The notes beneath the pieces were generated by a model. That model was not told the DNA's origin. It did not search any database and was given only the letters and a program-made list of their open reading frames with translations. This document shows positions 42,028 to 51,201 of a DNA stretch of 64,000 nt, one piece after another (positions within the stretch are counted from its first letter, which is position 1; each line of letters begins with the position of its first letter). This DNA comes from Archangium sp. (GTDB taxonomy: Bacteria; Myxococcota; Myxococcia; Myxococcales; Myxococcaceae): NCBI GenBank assembly GCA_030695565.1, contig JAUYRZ010000049.1:17756-81755 (forward strand), written 5' to 3'. Position numbers and translations under genes: made by a program.

Positions 42028-42846
42028 TCAGAAGATCAGCCCGAGCGAAACCGTCGGCCCACCCGTAGGTTCGACGACGGGGCGATCGGCGCTGCGAGAC
42101 GTGTCGACCCAGCGCGCGCGATAACCACCCCGCGCCTCGAAGATGAGCAGCCGCAGCACCAACTCACCGCGGGCGTCGACCTGCTGAAAGCCGACGGGCG
42201 TGTAGATGACCGCGCCCTCGATCGAGACGACGGGAACGCCCAGCCGCACCGTGGTGCCTATCGACGGCCCGAAGCGCGCCTCGCGAGAGGTGCTCAGCGC
42301 GCTCATGCCCCCGAGCACCCGAACGCGGCTGTGCTTCGTCGCCCAGACCGACGCACCCAACAACCCGTTCCAGTACGAGGTGTCGGCCAACGGTTCGCTC
42401 AGGCTGAGGGGCGTCACGCCGCCTTGATCCCAGCTGAAGAGGAAGCTCAGCCGCCTGACGTCGAGTTCACCGCGAACACCGATCAGAAACTCGCCACCGG
42501 TGCTGCCGTCTCGCGCGCGCATCGGGAGGATCGTGGTGGCCAGGGCCCGCAGCTGAAACCTGTCGTAGCTCTTCTTCTTCTTCTCGTCTTCGTACCCCCA
42601 GTCGCGTTGGTCGTCGGAGAACCGATCGCCGCTGCGATCGACCTGGCCACCGGAGCGCGCAGCTCGCTCTTTCTCCGCTTGCTCGAGGGCGGCTTGATCG
42701 CGAGCGGCTTGTTCGGTTTCCAGCTGATCCTGAACCTCCTGCGCCTGTTCTTCGGTGACTTCTTCTTCGGGCGGCTTCACAGGCCCCACCGGTACTTCCG
42801 GAAAAGCGAGCGACAGGGACGCGGCGATCATGAGCGTGGAGAGCAT
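42028..42846 (-). CDS. Outer-membrane beta-barrel-like protein with N-terminal coiled coil
   Basis: A 272-residue secreted protein: signal MLSTLMIAASLSLAFPEV, a Glu/Gln/Ala-rich coiled coil (EEEVTEEQAQEVQDQLETEQ onward to about residue 65), then alternating strands such as GGEFLIGVRGELDVRRLSFL and SIGTTVRLGVPVVSIEGAVI. It ends in GGPTVSLGLIF with a C-terminal Phe, as expected for barrel assembly. The ribosome site GAGG precedes the ATG. It lies upstream of the giant protein on the same strand but is separated by 309 bases and a repeat, so it is probably a separate transcript. Confidence 0.65.
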   Translation of the reverse strand: MLSTLMIAASLSLAFPEVPVGPVKPPEEEVTEEQAQEVQDQLETEQAARDQAALEQAEKERAARSGGQVDRSGDRFSDDQRDWGYEDEKKKKSYDRFQLRALATTILPMRARDGSTGGEFLIGVRGELDVRRLSFLFSWDQGGVTPLSLSEPLADTSYWNGLLGASVWATKHSRVRVLGGMSALSTSREARFGPSIGTTVRLGVPVVSIEGAVIYTPVGFQQVDARGELVLRLLIFEARGGYRARWVDTSRSADRPVVEPTGGPTVSLGLIF

Positions 42847-43070
42847 GGACCTCGGTAATCAACTGCGGCCACAGCTCACACTGCCCAACGAGCCCACCAC
42901 CTCCACGGAGTGCCGAGGCGCACCTGAATCAGGGGATTCGCGGGCTGTGGCGACCTTGCCCCGCTGCGATCCCGGGAGGGCTGTTGTGTCGCTGGCCTCA
43001 TGGCGCAAGCCCGCTTCACGAGGTGAAGGCACGGCCGATGCTCACCGGTGAACGGACTGGAGAAATCACC

Positions 43071-44210
43071 ATGAAGGCACTCGTGTACGAGGGACCCCGC
43101 AAGGTCTCGATCAAAGAAGTTCCGGACGCGAAGATCGAAGCGCCGACCGACGCGCTGATCCGGATTACCTCCACCAACATCTGCGGCTCGGACCTCCACA
43201 TGTACGAGGGCCGGACCAGCGTCGAGAAGGGCAAGGTGCTAGGTCACGAAAATCTGGGCGAGGTGGCCGAGCTCGGCGACGCCGTGGTGCGCGTGAAGGT
43301 GGGCGACCGGGTGTGCCTGCCTTTCAACATCGCCTGCGGCTTCTGCCGCAATTGCGAGAAGGGCCAGACGGGCTTCTGTCTGACCACCAACCCGGGCAAC
43401 GCCGGCGCCGCCTACGGCTACGCCGAGATGGGCCCCTACAACGGAGGCCAGGCCGAGTACCTGCGCGTGCCCTTCGCCGACTTCAACTGCCTGCGGCTGC
43501 CCGAAGACGCCGAAGAGAAAGAAGATGACTACGTGATGCTGTCCGACATCTTCCCGACGGGCTGGCACGCGACACGGCTCGCGCAGCTGCAACCTGGAGA
43601 GTCGGTGGTGATCTACGGCGCGGGCCCGGTCGGCTTGATGGCCGCGTATTCGGCGACGCTCCAGGGCGCGCGGCAGGTGCTGGTGGTCGACCGGCATCCC
43701 GATCGGCTGAAGCTCGCCGAGCAGATCGGCGCGGTGGCCATCGACGACTCGAAGGAAGATCCGGTGGAGCGGGTGCTGGAGCTCACCGGCGGCAAGGGTG
43801 CCGACAAGGGCTGCGAGTGCGTGGGCTGGCAGGCGCACGATCCCGGGGGCAGGGAAGTGCCCAACGACACCATGAACAAGCTGGTGCAGACCGTGCGAGC
43901 CACCGGCGCGATCGGCGTGGTGGGCGTGTTCGTGCCCGAAGATCCCAAGAGCCCCGACAAGCTGATGAAGGAGGGTCGCATCGCCTTCGACTTCGGCAGC
44001 TTCTTCTCGAAGGGGCTGCGGCTGGGCACCGGCCAGGCGAACGTGAAGGCGTACAACCGCGAGCTGCGCGACCTGATTCACGCAGGCAAGGCCAGGCCGT
44101 CGTGGCTCATCTCGCACCGCCTCGACCTCGATGAGGCGCCCGACGCGTACTCGCACTTCGACAAGCGCGAGAACGGGTGGACCAAGGTGGTGCTCAAGCT
44201 CGCCGCTTAG
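43071..44210 (+). CDS. Zinc-dependent alcohol dehydrogenase, glutathione-independent formaldehyde dehydrogenase type
   Basis: A 379-residue MDR enzyme. Catalytic zinc ligands are in NICGSDLHMYEG and LGHENLGEV, and the four structural cysteines in CGFCRNCEKGQTGFC. The NAD site is VVIYGAGPVGLMAAYSATLQ with an acidic residue after the next strand (VLVVDRHPDR), favouring NAD. GCECVGWQAHDPGGREVPND then TMNKLVQTVRATGAIG is typical of the formaldehyde dehydrogenase (FdhA) branch. The substrate is not proven. The ATG at 43071 follows GGAG; upstream in-frame codons are not conserved. Convergent with the next gene. Confidence 0.87.
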   Translation: MKALVYEGPRKVSIKEVPDAKIEAPTDALIRITSTNICGSDLHMYEGRTSVEKGKVLGHENLGEVAELGDAVVRVKVGDRVCLPFNIACGFCRNCEKGQTGFCLTTNPGNAGAAYGYAEMGPYNGGQAEYLRVPFADFNCLRLPEDAEEKEDDYVMLSDIFPTGWHATRLAQLQPGESVVIYGAGPVGLMAAYSATLQGARQVLVVDRHPDRLKLAEQIGAVAIDDSKEDPVERVLELTGGKGADKGCECVGWQAHDPGGREVPNDTMNKLVQTVRATGAIGVVGVFVPEDPKSPDKLMKEGRIAFDFGSFFSKGLRLGTGQANVKAYNRELRDLIHAGKARPSWLISHRLDLDEAPDAYSHFDKRENGWTKVVLKLAA

Positions 44211-44226
44211 TCGGGGAGCGGGGCCG

Positions 44227-45690
44227 CTACTCCACCACTGCCGTCAGCTGGAACGCGCCGCCCGCGAGATCGAACGAATCGACCACCACCAGGTAATCAC
44301 CTGCCGGCAGATCCTCGATCACCAGCTGCGAAGCACCGGCCGCCCCCGGAAAGTCATCCGAGCAGCCCAGGGCATCGCGCGAATCATTCGGGCACTCCGG
44401 CATCACGTAGAGCGTGGTGTCGAAGCTGGTGCCCGCACCGGCAGTGCTCAACGTCACCTTCGTCGCACGCTCGGTCAGGCGCAGCTTCACCACCGCCTCC
44501 GGCCGGCCCTTCGGATCATTGGTCGAACACCCCGAAGGCGCATCCCACAAGCTGCCGCCTTCCGCGAAGCCGGTGACCATGCCGCCCGCCAGCAGAATCG
44601 GAGCGGCGGTGCACTGCGCCGTGCGCAGCGGGCTCGCCGTCGCGCACTTGTTGGTCGCGCCCGGAATGCCCGGTGAACAGGTCAGGTTCGGCGCACACGT
44701 GTCGAACCCGCGGATGTCGCAGGCCTGCCCTGCGTTGCGCACGGGGATGGCCATCGGCGCCGCGATCTTCGGAGTGCCCGCGTGACCTGCCCCGTCGCTG
44801 GGAATCGCCACCAACTTCGGCACCTGCACATCGAGCCCTTCGCCCGACTGCAGGCGCAGGAAGAACGCGCCATCGACCGCCAACTCGAGCGCATCGTGAT
44901 CGAACGATGAGAGATCCGGCGTGCCATCACCATCGGAGTCGATGGAGATCGGCGCGCCGCTCGCGTTCTGAAACTGGAAACGAATCGTCGCCAGATCGTC
45001 TTCAGGCTCGGTGCCCTCGATCAAGATGGTCGGGCCGCCCGTCGCGTTCCGGTAGAACGCCAGCCGGCCAATCTGCGGCGCGAGGCCTTCTGCACAGACG
45101 CTCGGAGTACCGCGGCACCCCAGCCCCGGTTCACATCGATCTTCCACGAAGGTCGAGTCGCAGTTTTCACCCATCGCCCGAACGAGCTGATCGGTGACTG
45201 ACACCACCTGCTCGTCGGACTGCAGGCCCGACGCGTCGACCAGCGACACGCCCACCTGCATCACCTCAGCGGAGCGCGCGAACACGCTGCGAATCGTCAC
45301 GCTGCCAGTCACCACCTCGGTGACCCACTTCTTGTTGTCGATCAACACAGAGCCTTCCGACGCTTCAGCCAGGCCGTCGTGGTTGGTGTCGATGGCCAGC
45401 ACCTGACCGCCGCTCGCATCCAGCAGCCGCACGAAGACGGCGACGGCGTCGAGGTTGCGATCCTTACCCTTCACCGCGATGCGCAGATCCCTGCCGGTTC
45501 GGCCCGAGACGCGCGCGTCGGCCAGGGTCAGCTGCGGCGGGTATGCCGTGCCTCCGTCGACCGTCACCACCGTCGAGCTGCCTGCATCACTCTCGGTGCC
45601 ACTGACACTGCCGTCGCTGCCACCGCCGGAGATCACCGGACACCCCGTGAGCACTGCGCCGACCATCAGCCCTGCCATCACGAACCGCAT
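44227..45690 (-). CDS. Lipoprotein with C-terminal pre-peptidase-like domain
   Basis: A 487-residue lipoprotein (MRFVMAGLMVGAVLTGCPV), followed by a Ser/Gly linker and beta-sandwich regions. A calcium-loop-like segment occurs at DSDGDGTPDLSS, and cysteine-containing spacers at CDSTFVEDRCEPGLGCRGT and ACDIRGFDTCAPNLTC. The C-terminal 110 residues (VVKLRLTERATKVTLSTAGA to DLPAGDYLVVVDSFDLAGGA) fit a PPC domain. A ribosome site GGGGG lies before the ATG. No enzyme domain is visible; probably surface-exposed. Confidence 0.7.
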   Translation of the reverse strand: MRFVMAGLMVGAVLTGCPVISGGGSDGSVSGTESDAGSSTVVTVDGGTAYPPQLTLADARVSGRTGRDLRIAVKGKDRNLDAVAVFVRLLDASGGQVLAIDTNHDGLAEASEGSVLIDNKKWVTEVVTGSVTIRSVFARSAEVMQVGVSLVDASGLQSDEQVVSVTDQLVRAMGENCDSTFVEDRCEPGLGCRGTPSVCAEGLAPQIGRLAFYRNATGGPTILIEGTEPEDDLATIRFQFQNASGAPISIDSDGDGTPDLSSFDHDALELAVDGAFFLRLQSGEGLDVQVPKLVAIPSDGAGHAGTPKIAAPMAIPVRNAGQACDIRGFDTCAPNLTCSPGIPGATNKCATASPLRTAQCTAAPILLAGGMVTGFAEGGSLWDAPSGCSTNDPKGRPEAVVKLRLTERATKVTLSTAGAGTSFDTTLYVMPECPNDSRDALGCSDDFPGAAGASQLVIEDLPAGDYLVVVDSFDLAGGAFQLTAVVE

Positions 45691-45709
45691 GAAAGACCCC
45701 CTTCAGTTT

Positions 45710-45747
45710 TGAAACGAAAACGAGGGGCAGGCAGTGGTGCCCGCCCC
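45710..45747 (-). terminator. Rho-independent-like terminator after the calcium-repeat lipoprotein
   Basis: On the minus strand a 10-base stem GGGGCGGGCA / TGCCTGCCCC (one mismatch) with a 4-base loop is followed by TCGTTTTCGTTTC. It lies between the stop at 45768 and the start of the next gene at 45690. Confidence 0.6.
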
Positions 45748-45767
45748 CCGGTCAATCGAACTTCAGC

Positions 45768-47399
45768 TCACAGCTCGCAGGTGGTGCCGACCGGTGATGC
45801 GCCCGAGCCGACCAGGATGTCGCTGCCGTCGCCGCAATCGACCACGTCAGCGGCGCCCATCGTCTCGATGAAGTCGTCGCCGTCGCCGCTGCTGATGGTG
45901 TCGAGCTGCGTGCTGCCCACGATGCGGTTGGCCGAGACGTTGCCCGTCACGTTGCACGCCGTCGCGGTGGCGCAGGTGAGGTTCTCCACGTCGAGGGCGA
46001 TGATCTTGCCGGCCTGCGAAGCCACGCCGCTCATGGTCGCGGTGACGGCCGCGCCGTAGGTAGAGAAGTCGACCTTGTCGATGCCCGCGCCGCCCGAGAT
46101 GTTGTCAGCGCCCGCGCCGATGCCGGCCGTCGCGCCCATGATGAAGACGTCGTCACCCGCGCCACCTGCCAGCACGTCGGCGCCCGCGCCGCCCGTAATG
46201 GTGTTGTCGAGGCCGTTGCCCGTGATGGTGCAGACCACCGCGGCGGTGGGGCAGATGAAGTTCTCGACGTCGTCGCGCACGTTGTCGAGCTCGCCCGTGT
46301 TGCCGTCGTTCGCTGCGTTCAGGTCCATGGTGACCACCACCAGCTCGAGGCGCGAGGCGTAGGTGACCGTGTCGGTACCGGCTTCGCCGTAGACCGTGTC
46401 GGCGCCGGCGCCCGTGCTCGCGAGCAGGCCCATGTCGAAGGTGTCGTTGCCCGCGCCGCCGTAGAAGGTCTGGTTGCCCGCTTCACCGGTGAAGGTGTCG
46501 TCGCCCGAACCGCCGCGCACGATCTCCACGTCGGCCTTGATGTCGTCGGTCTCGGTCGCCGTCTCACCGTCGGCCGCGCCTGCGCCCACCGTGATGGTCA
46601 CCGCCGCCGAGCGGCTCGCGTAGGTCACGGTGTCCGAGCCCGCGCCACCCCAGTAGATGTCGCCGTCGGTGTTGACGCTGCCGCCGTTCATCGTGTCGTT
46701 GCCGAGGTCGCCGTAGAACGTGTCGTTGCCGTCGCCGCCGGTGAGCGTGTCGTCGCCCGCGCCGCCGTAGACGGTGAGGGGGCCGGTGAAGGCCGCGCCG
46801 CCCGTGCCGTAGGCTCCGCTGAGCGCGTTGAACACGTCGTTGCCGCCGCCGAGGCTGAAGGTCTTGGCGATGGTGCCCGAGCCGGTGACCTGGATGTCCT
46901 TGAACGCGTCGATGTTGAACGAGACGCCCATCGCCAGCGCGGTGCCGCCGACGGTGATGGTGTCGATCGCCGTGCCCACGCCACGAATCTTGAAGACGTC
47001 GGCGCCCGCGCCCATCGCCACGGTGATGCCGGGCGCGGTGACGGTGCCCGGCGCGAAGGTGCCGTTGGCAAAGTCGAGGATGACGGTCTCAGCGCCCGCG
47101 GCGCCGGTGATGGCGACGTTCTTCACCGCGGCCGCCGTGGCGCCCGTGGCAAACACGTCATTGACCAGAATGTTGCCGCTGACGGCGTGTTTCGAAATGA
47201 TCGCCGTCTCACCCGACCCGAGCACCACCGTCAGCGTGCCCGAGGCGAACACCGGGGCGGTACTGAGCGCGGTCAGGGGCGAGGCGATCTCTTCGACGCC
47301 GGAGACGTCGCCGAACTGCTCGGCCGTCTCGACGGGACCACAACCAAACAACGAGAAGGCAACGAGGCCTCCCACGACAGCCATCAGATTCTTCCGCAT
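45768..47399 (-). CDS. Lipoprotein with RTX-type calcium-binding nonapeptide repeats
   Basis: A 543-residue lipoprotein: MRKNLMAVVGGLVAFSLFGC. Residues about 200-520 contain GGxGxDxhx repeats such as YGGAGDDTLTGGDGNDTFYG then DLGNDTMNGG, VRGGSGDDTFTGEAGNQTFY and GGAGADVLAGGAGDDVFIMG. These fold as a calcium-loaded beta-roll. Four longer units each contain a TVTYASR or similar strand. No protease or lipase domain is attached, so it is a surface or matrix protein rather than an enzyme. Start chosen at the ATG preceded by AAGGAG, although the frame is open 46 codons upstream. Confidence 0.85.
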   Translation of the reverse strand: MRKNLMAVVGGLVAFSLFGCGPVETAEQFGDVSGVEEIASPLTALSTAPVFASGTLTVVLGSGETAIISKHAVSGNILVNDVFATGATAAAVKNVAITGAAGAETVILDFANGTFAPGTVTAPGITVAMGAGADVFKIRGVGTAIDTITVGGTALAMGVSFNIDAFKDIQVTGSGTIAKTFSLGGGNDVFNALSGAYGTGGAAFTGPLTVYGGAGDDTLTGGDGNDTFYGDLGNDTMNGGSVNTDGDIYWGGAGSDTVTYASRSAAVTITVGAGAADGETATETDDIKADVEIVRGGSGDDTFTGEAGNQTFYGGAGNDTFDMGLLASTGAGADTVYGEAGTDTVTYASRLELVVVTMDLNAANDGNTGELDNVRDDVENFICPTAAVVCTITGNGLDNTITGGAGADVLAGGAGDDVFIMGATAGIGAGADNISGGAGIDKVDFSTYGAAVTATMSGVASQAGKIIALDVENLTCATATACNVTGNVSANRIVGSTQLDTISSGDGDDFIETMGAADVVDCGDGSDILVGSGASPVGTTCEL

Positions 47400-47665
47400 G
47401 TGTTGCTCCTTCAGGGTGGAGGCGAGGAGGACGACTCCACGCCGTTGAGGACGGCTCGTCCCTGCTGAGCAATCGACACGCCAGCGCGTGCGCTGAAGGG
47501 CGCTCGACTCGATCTGCGCGGTTGGCTCGTGGATCACGGAGACCGGCGGGAACTTCCGAGGTCAGCACCTACCCTCGCTGCGCCTGCGACCTCGCGTCAG
47601 CGCCCTGACGCTTGCCCCATGACGATGATTGCTCCAGGCCCCTGCCTCAGGGAGAGTCGCGGCAC

Positions 47666-48262
47666 GTGAAGGCCCTGCTCCTCGTCATGACGTTGTCGGC
47701 CGCGGCCTTCGCCCAGACCGCCCGGCCTCCCGCCAACGCGACCACCGAGTCGTCGCGCCTGGGCGCCGAGTACTTCGTGCAACGCGCCGGCGCCGCGTGG
47801 ACCTACCAGCTGGGCAAGGGCAAAGGCCGGGTCACCATCGTCAGCTTCGTCGACTGGCGCGCCCAGGTGAGCATCGCCCTGGGCAAGGTCACCGGCGGCG
47901 CCACCTGGCGGGTCAAAGAAGGCGCCTGGCTCGAGCGCAGCGGCTTGCGCGGTGAACACGAGGCGATTCTTCTGCCCGCTACCATGTCGCGCGGCACCCG
48001 CTGGCAAGACGTGGCGTCGATCGAACGGGGCGGCTCCCGGCCTTCGTCGTTCGAAGTGCTCGCGCTGGAGGCCCAGGTCGAGCTGCCTACCGGGATGATC
48101 GTCGAACACTGCCTGGCCGTGCTGGAGATGCCCGAAGGCGGCGGCGACGCGTACACGCACTACTACGCCCCGAACATCGGCAAGGTCGCGGTGCAGGGCC
48201 CCGAGGGCTGGGTGTACCGACTGGTGGAGTTCCGCAGCGGGGCGCGGGGTCACTCCGAATGA
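47666..48262 (+). CDS. Secreted protein of unknown function
   Basis: A 198-residue protein with a cleavable signal (VKALLLVMTLSAAAFAQTAR) and a compact beta-rich domain: YFVQRAGAAWTYQLGKGKGR then VTIVSFVDWRAQVSIALG and SSFEVLALEAQVELPTGMIV then HCLAVLEMPEGGGDAYTHYY APNIGKVAVQ. The last block resembles a short motif in lipoproteins reporting 'YAPGVGLV', but no named family fits. The GTG at 47666 follows GGGAGAG. The stop overlaps the next gene by 4 bases. Confidence 0.65.
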   Translation: MKALLLVMTLSAAAFAQTARPPANATTESSRLGAEYFVQRAGAAWTYQLGKGKGRVTIVSFVDWRAQVSIALGKVTGGATWRVKEGAWLERSGLRGEHEAILLPATMSRGTRWQDVASIERGGSRPSSFEVLALEAQVELPTGMIVEHCLAVLEMPEGGGDAYTHYYAPNIGKVAVQGPEGWVYRLVEFRSGARGHSE

Positions 48263-49167
48263 ACGCTGCCCGGCTCGCGGCCCTCTGTGCCGTGGTGCTG
48301 GCGAGCCAGGGCTGCCGGGCCTTTCACGAGACCGCCATCAAACAGCGCCTCACCCAGCGACGGTTCTTCGCCGCGCGCGAGGTGACGAAGCCGCTGGCCG
48401 AGATCGACACGTTTCTGACCTCCCGCAAACAAGACGTGGTGCGCTCGTGGTGCGAGCTGTGCCTCATCAGCGCCCTCACCAACCCCGATGGCAGCCGCAC
48501 CTACTGCCTGAGCAGCCACGAAGAAGAGAGCTGCGTCGTCGCCCGCAGCACCCCGTCGGGAGGCACCCGCTTCGAGCCGGTGCCGGGCGCGCCGATGGCC
48601 TCGGCCCAGGTGGTGCGCTCGTTGTGGAACAACGTCGACTTCGAGGCCTCCATCGCCGCCGAGGTGAACACCGAGCAGCAAATCGCCGAGCTGGCCGCCG
48701 AAGAAGAAGAACAGTTCACCCCGAGGTGGAGCTTCATCGCCGGCGCCAAGACGGGCGCGGTGGTCTCGAACGATCCGCCCAGCTTCACCTTCGGCGGGCA
48801 GGTGGGCTTTCGGTATTGGGGCAGCCTCTTCGTGGTGCCCGGGGCCGTGGTCGAGGTGGAGAGCATGATTCAGGCGGGGCGCAACCTGGCGACCGCCGGC
48901 GCCCAGGGCCGCATCGAGCTGACCTTGTGGAGCGAGGAGAACGCGCGCTTCGTGAACCTCCCCCGCATCAGCTTCCTCATGTCGGGCGGGCCGCTGGTGG
49001 GCTTTGGCAAGAACGCCTCCCTCGGGGGGCGCGCGGTGTTCGGCCTGCACCTCATTCATCTGGGCCGCTTCGTGACCCCCTTCTTCTTCGAGCTGGGTTT
49101 TCAGGCCCTCGAGGTCGACGAACAGACCGCCACCGGCCTGCGCATCGCCGTCGGCCTGGGCTTCTGA
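48259..49167 (+). CDS. Lipoprotein/outer-membrane protein of unknown function
   Basis: A 302-residue protein with lipobox MNAARLAALCAVVLASQGC. Residues 60-100 hold a cysteine-rich part (SWCELCLISALTNPDGSRTY then CLSSHEEESC). From about 155 the sequence alternates like a small barrel: WSFIAGAKTGAVVSNDPPSF, QVGFRYWGSLFVVPGAVVEV and TGLRIAVGLGF, with a C-terminal Phe. A lipobox together with a barrel-like end is unusual. It is translationally coupled (ATGA) to the gene before it. Confidence 0.6.
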   Translation: MNAARLAALCAVVLASQGCRAFHETAIKQRLTQRRFFAAREVTKPLAEIDTFLTSRKQDVVRSWCELCLISALTNPDGSRTYCLSSHEEESCVVARSTPSGGTRFEPVPGAPMASAQVVRSLWNNVDFEASIAAEVNTEQQIAELAAEEEEQFTPRWSFIAGAKTGAVVSNDPPSFTFGGQVGFRYWGSLFVVPGAVVEVESMIQAGRNLATAGAQGRIELTLWSEENARFVNLPRISFLMSGGPLVGFGKNASLGGRAVFGLHLIHLGRFVTPFFFELGFQALEVDEQTATGLRIAVGLGF

Positions 49168-49264
49168 AAGAAAATCAACGGGGCGGTTTGCCTCGGGCCC
49201 TTTCGCCACTACAAAGCGCGCTCCGTCAGTTGGGGGCAACACCTTCTCTTCAAGGAGCAAAACG

Positions 49265-50146
49265 ATGCGCTTTTCCCGTGCGATGACTCTCACCGCCGCT
49301 CTGGCCGCTGCTGGTTGTGCCACCACCTACGAAGCGAAGTGGGACGAGAAGCCCACCGCCGCGCCGCCCGCCGCCGAAGCCGTGGCCACCGCCAGCAGCG
49401 AAGGCGATGCCGCCTGGGAGCAGCGCGGTGACAAGGCCAGGCTCATCGAAGCCATCACCAAGTGGGAAGCGGCGTTCGAGAAGGCGCCCAGCACCGACAT
49501 CGCCAACAAGCTGGCCCGCGCGCACTACCTGCTGGGCGACGGCTACTACGTGCTCGAGAACAACGCCGAGGGCCGCGACGCGGAGTACCAGAAGGGTCTC
49601 GACTGGGCGACCCGCTCGCTCAAGCTGTCCGCGCCGGAGTTCACCAAGGCGATGGCCGACGGCAAGAAGCACCCCGAGGCGATCGTGCTGGCCCCCAAAG
49701 ACGCCGTGCCCGCGATGTACTGGTACGCCACCAACCTCGGGAAGTGGGCGGCCACCAAGGGCTTCGCCACGCGCCTTCGTTACAAGGACGACATCAAGGC
49801 GACCATGACGCACGTGAAGTCGCTCGACGAGATGTACTTCTACGCGGCGCCCTGGCGGTATTTCGGCAGCTTCGAGGCGGTCACCGCGGGGCTGGCCGGT
49901 GGTTCGCTCGAGAAGAGCGAAGAGAACTTCAAGAAGGCCGTCGAGCTCGCGCCCAACTACCTCGGCACCAAGGTGCTCTGGGCCGACTACCTCTGCACCA
50001 AGAAGCAGGACAAGGCGACCTTCAAGAAGCTGCTCGAGGAGGTCATCGCCGCCGACGCGAAGGTCGACCCCGCCATCGAGCCGGAGAACCGCATCGAGCA
50101 GGCCAAGGCCAAGAAGCTGCTCGCCGAGATCGACGAGAAGTTCTGA
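49265..50146 (+). CDS. TRAP transporter TatT component lipoprotein
   Basis: A 293-residue lipoprotein (lipobox at MRFSRAMTLTAALAAAGC) of TPR-like helical repeats: AITKWEAAFEKAPSTDIANK then LARAHYLLGDGYYV, and NFKKAVELAPNYLGTKVLWA. DAVPAMYWYATNLGKWAATK then GFATRLRYK is the signature of the T component (TatT), known from the Treponema TP0956 structure, which forms trimers with a pore thought to hand ligand to DctP. The ribosome site AAGGAG is strong. It is the first gene of the TRAP operon. Confidence 0.85.
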   Translation: MRFSRAMTLTAALAAAGCATTYEAKWDEKPTAAPPAAEAVATASSEGDAAWEQRGDKARLIEAITKWEAAFEKAPSTDIANKLARAHYLLGDGYYVLENNAEGRDAEYQKGLDWATRSLKLSAPEFTKAMADGKKHPEAIVLAPKDAVPAMYWYATNLGKWAATKGFATRLRYKDDIKATMTHVKSLDEMYFYAAPWRYFGSFEAVTAGLAGGSLEKSEENFKKAVELAPNYLGTKVLWADYLCTKKQDKATFKKLLEEVIAADAKVDPAIEPENRIEQAKAKKLLAEIDEKF

Positions 50147-50196
50147 GCCGGTCCTTCGTCACCTCACCTCAACTCGCCTCACCGGAGCTCTCCTTC

Positions 50197-51180
50197 ATGT
50201 CGAAGCGCGCACTGTTGTGTCTTTGTCTGTTTGCTCTCACCGCTCAGGCGCAGACCATCGCCAAGGTCGGCTCGGTCGCGCCGGAAGGCACCCCGTGGGC
50301 CGAGTGGCTCGATGGCGTGAAGGCCCGCCTCGAGAAGGACACCGGCAACAAGCTCAAGCTCAAGGTGTTCCTGGGCGGCAAGCTCGGCGGTGAGAAGGAG
50401 ATGGTGGAGGAGACCCGCAACGGCAACCTCCACCTCTTCGGCGGCTCGACCGGCGCGGTCGCGACCTATGTGCCCGAGCTCAACGTGCTCGAGCTGCCCT
50501 TCATCTTCACCTCCGATGCCGAGGCCGACTTCGTGCTCGACAAGCTGCGTGATCGCTTCGGCAAGCTGCTCGAGGCCAAGGGCTTCGTGATGGTGATGTG
50601 GGCCGAGAACGGCTGGCACGGCTACGGCGTGAAGGGGAAGTGCATCGAGAAGGTGGAAGACATGAAGGGCCTCAAGATGCGCAGCCAGGAGTCGTACGTG
50701 CACATCGAGACCTACAAGGCCTTCGGCGCCTCGCCGGTCGAGATGGCCGTGCCCGAGGTGCTGGGCGCGCTGCAGACCGGCACGGTCGACGGCTACTCGA
50801 ACACGCCGCTCTTCTCGTTCGCCACCAGTTGGTACAACGGCATCACCAACTTCGCGTACACCAAGCACATCTACCAACCGGCCCTGATGGTGATCTCGAA
50901 GAAGTGGTTCGATCAGCAGCCTGAAGATCTCAAGAAGGCCCTGATGGTGCGCAGCGACGAGCGCGCGGGCATCGAAGGCGTGCGCGCCCTCTCGGAGCCC
51001 CTGCTGGAGAACTTCAAAGCCGCGGGCAAGAACGTCTGCCGGCTGACGCCCGAGGCCACCAAGGGCTTCTCCGCCAGGGTCAAGCCCGTGTGGGACGCGT
51101 TCGCCAAGAAGGCGCCGGGCAACAAGGCGATCCTCGACGCGGTGCTCGCCGCGAAAAAAGAGTTCGCCGCGAAGAAGTAG
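50197..51180 (+). CDS. dctP: TRAP transporter substrate-binding protein, DctP family
   Basis: A 327-residue periplasmic protein with signal MSKRALLCLCLFALTAQAQT. DctP features are VGSVAPEGTPWAEWLDGVKA, LKVFLGGKLGGEKEMVEETR then NGNLHLFGGSTG and the ligand segment KGLKMRSQESYVHIETYKAF then GASPVEMAVPEVLGALQTGT. The arginine in KMRSQ is the conserved carboxylate-binding residue, so an organic acid is likely. The ATG at 50197 is used because it opens the signal peptide; the frame extends upstream out of phase with tatT. Confidence 0.9.
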   Translation: MSKRALLCLCLFALTAQAQTIAKVGSVAPEGTPWAEWLDGVKARLEKDTGNKLKLKVFLGGKLGGEKEMVEETRNGNLHLFGGSTGAVATYVPELNVLELPFIFTSDAEADFVLDKLRDRFGKLLEAKGFVMVMWAENGWHGYGVKGKCIEKVEDMKGLKMRSQESYVHIETYKAFGASPVEMAVPEVLGALQTGTVDGYSNTPLFSFATSWYNGITNFAYTKHIYQPALMVISKKWFDQQPEDLKKALMVRSDERAGIEGVRALSEPLLENFKAAGKNVCRLTPEATKGFSARVKPVWDAFAKKAPGNKAILDAVLAAKKEFAAKK

Positions 51181-51201
51181 TTTTCGCAAGAGGGAGCACC
51201 G

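Noticed and set aside
46000..46800. The repetitive GC-rich pattern in the calcium-repeat lipoprotein as a CRISPR or DNA tandem repeat
   Set aside because: The periodicity is in nonapeptide codons (GGxGxDxhx), not in identical spaced DNA repeats.
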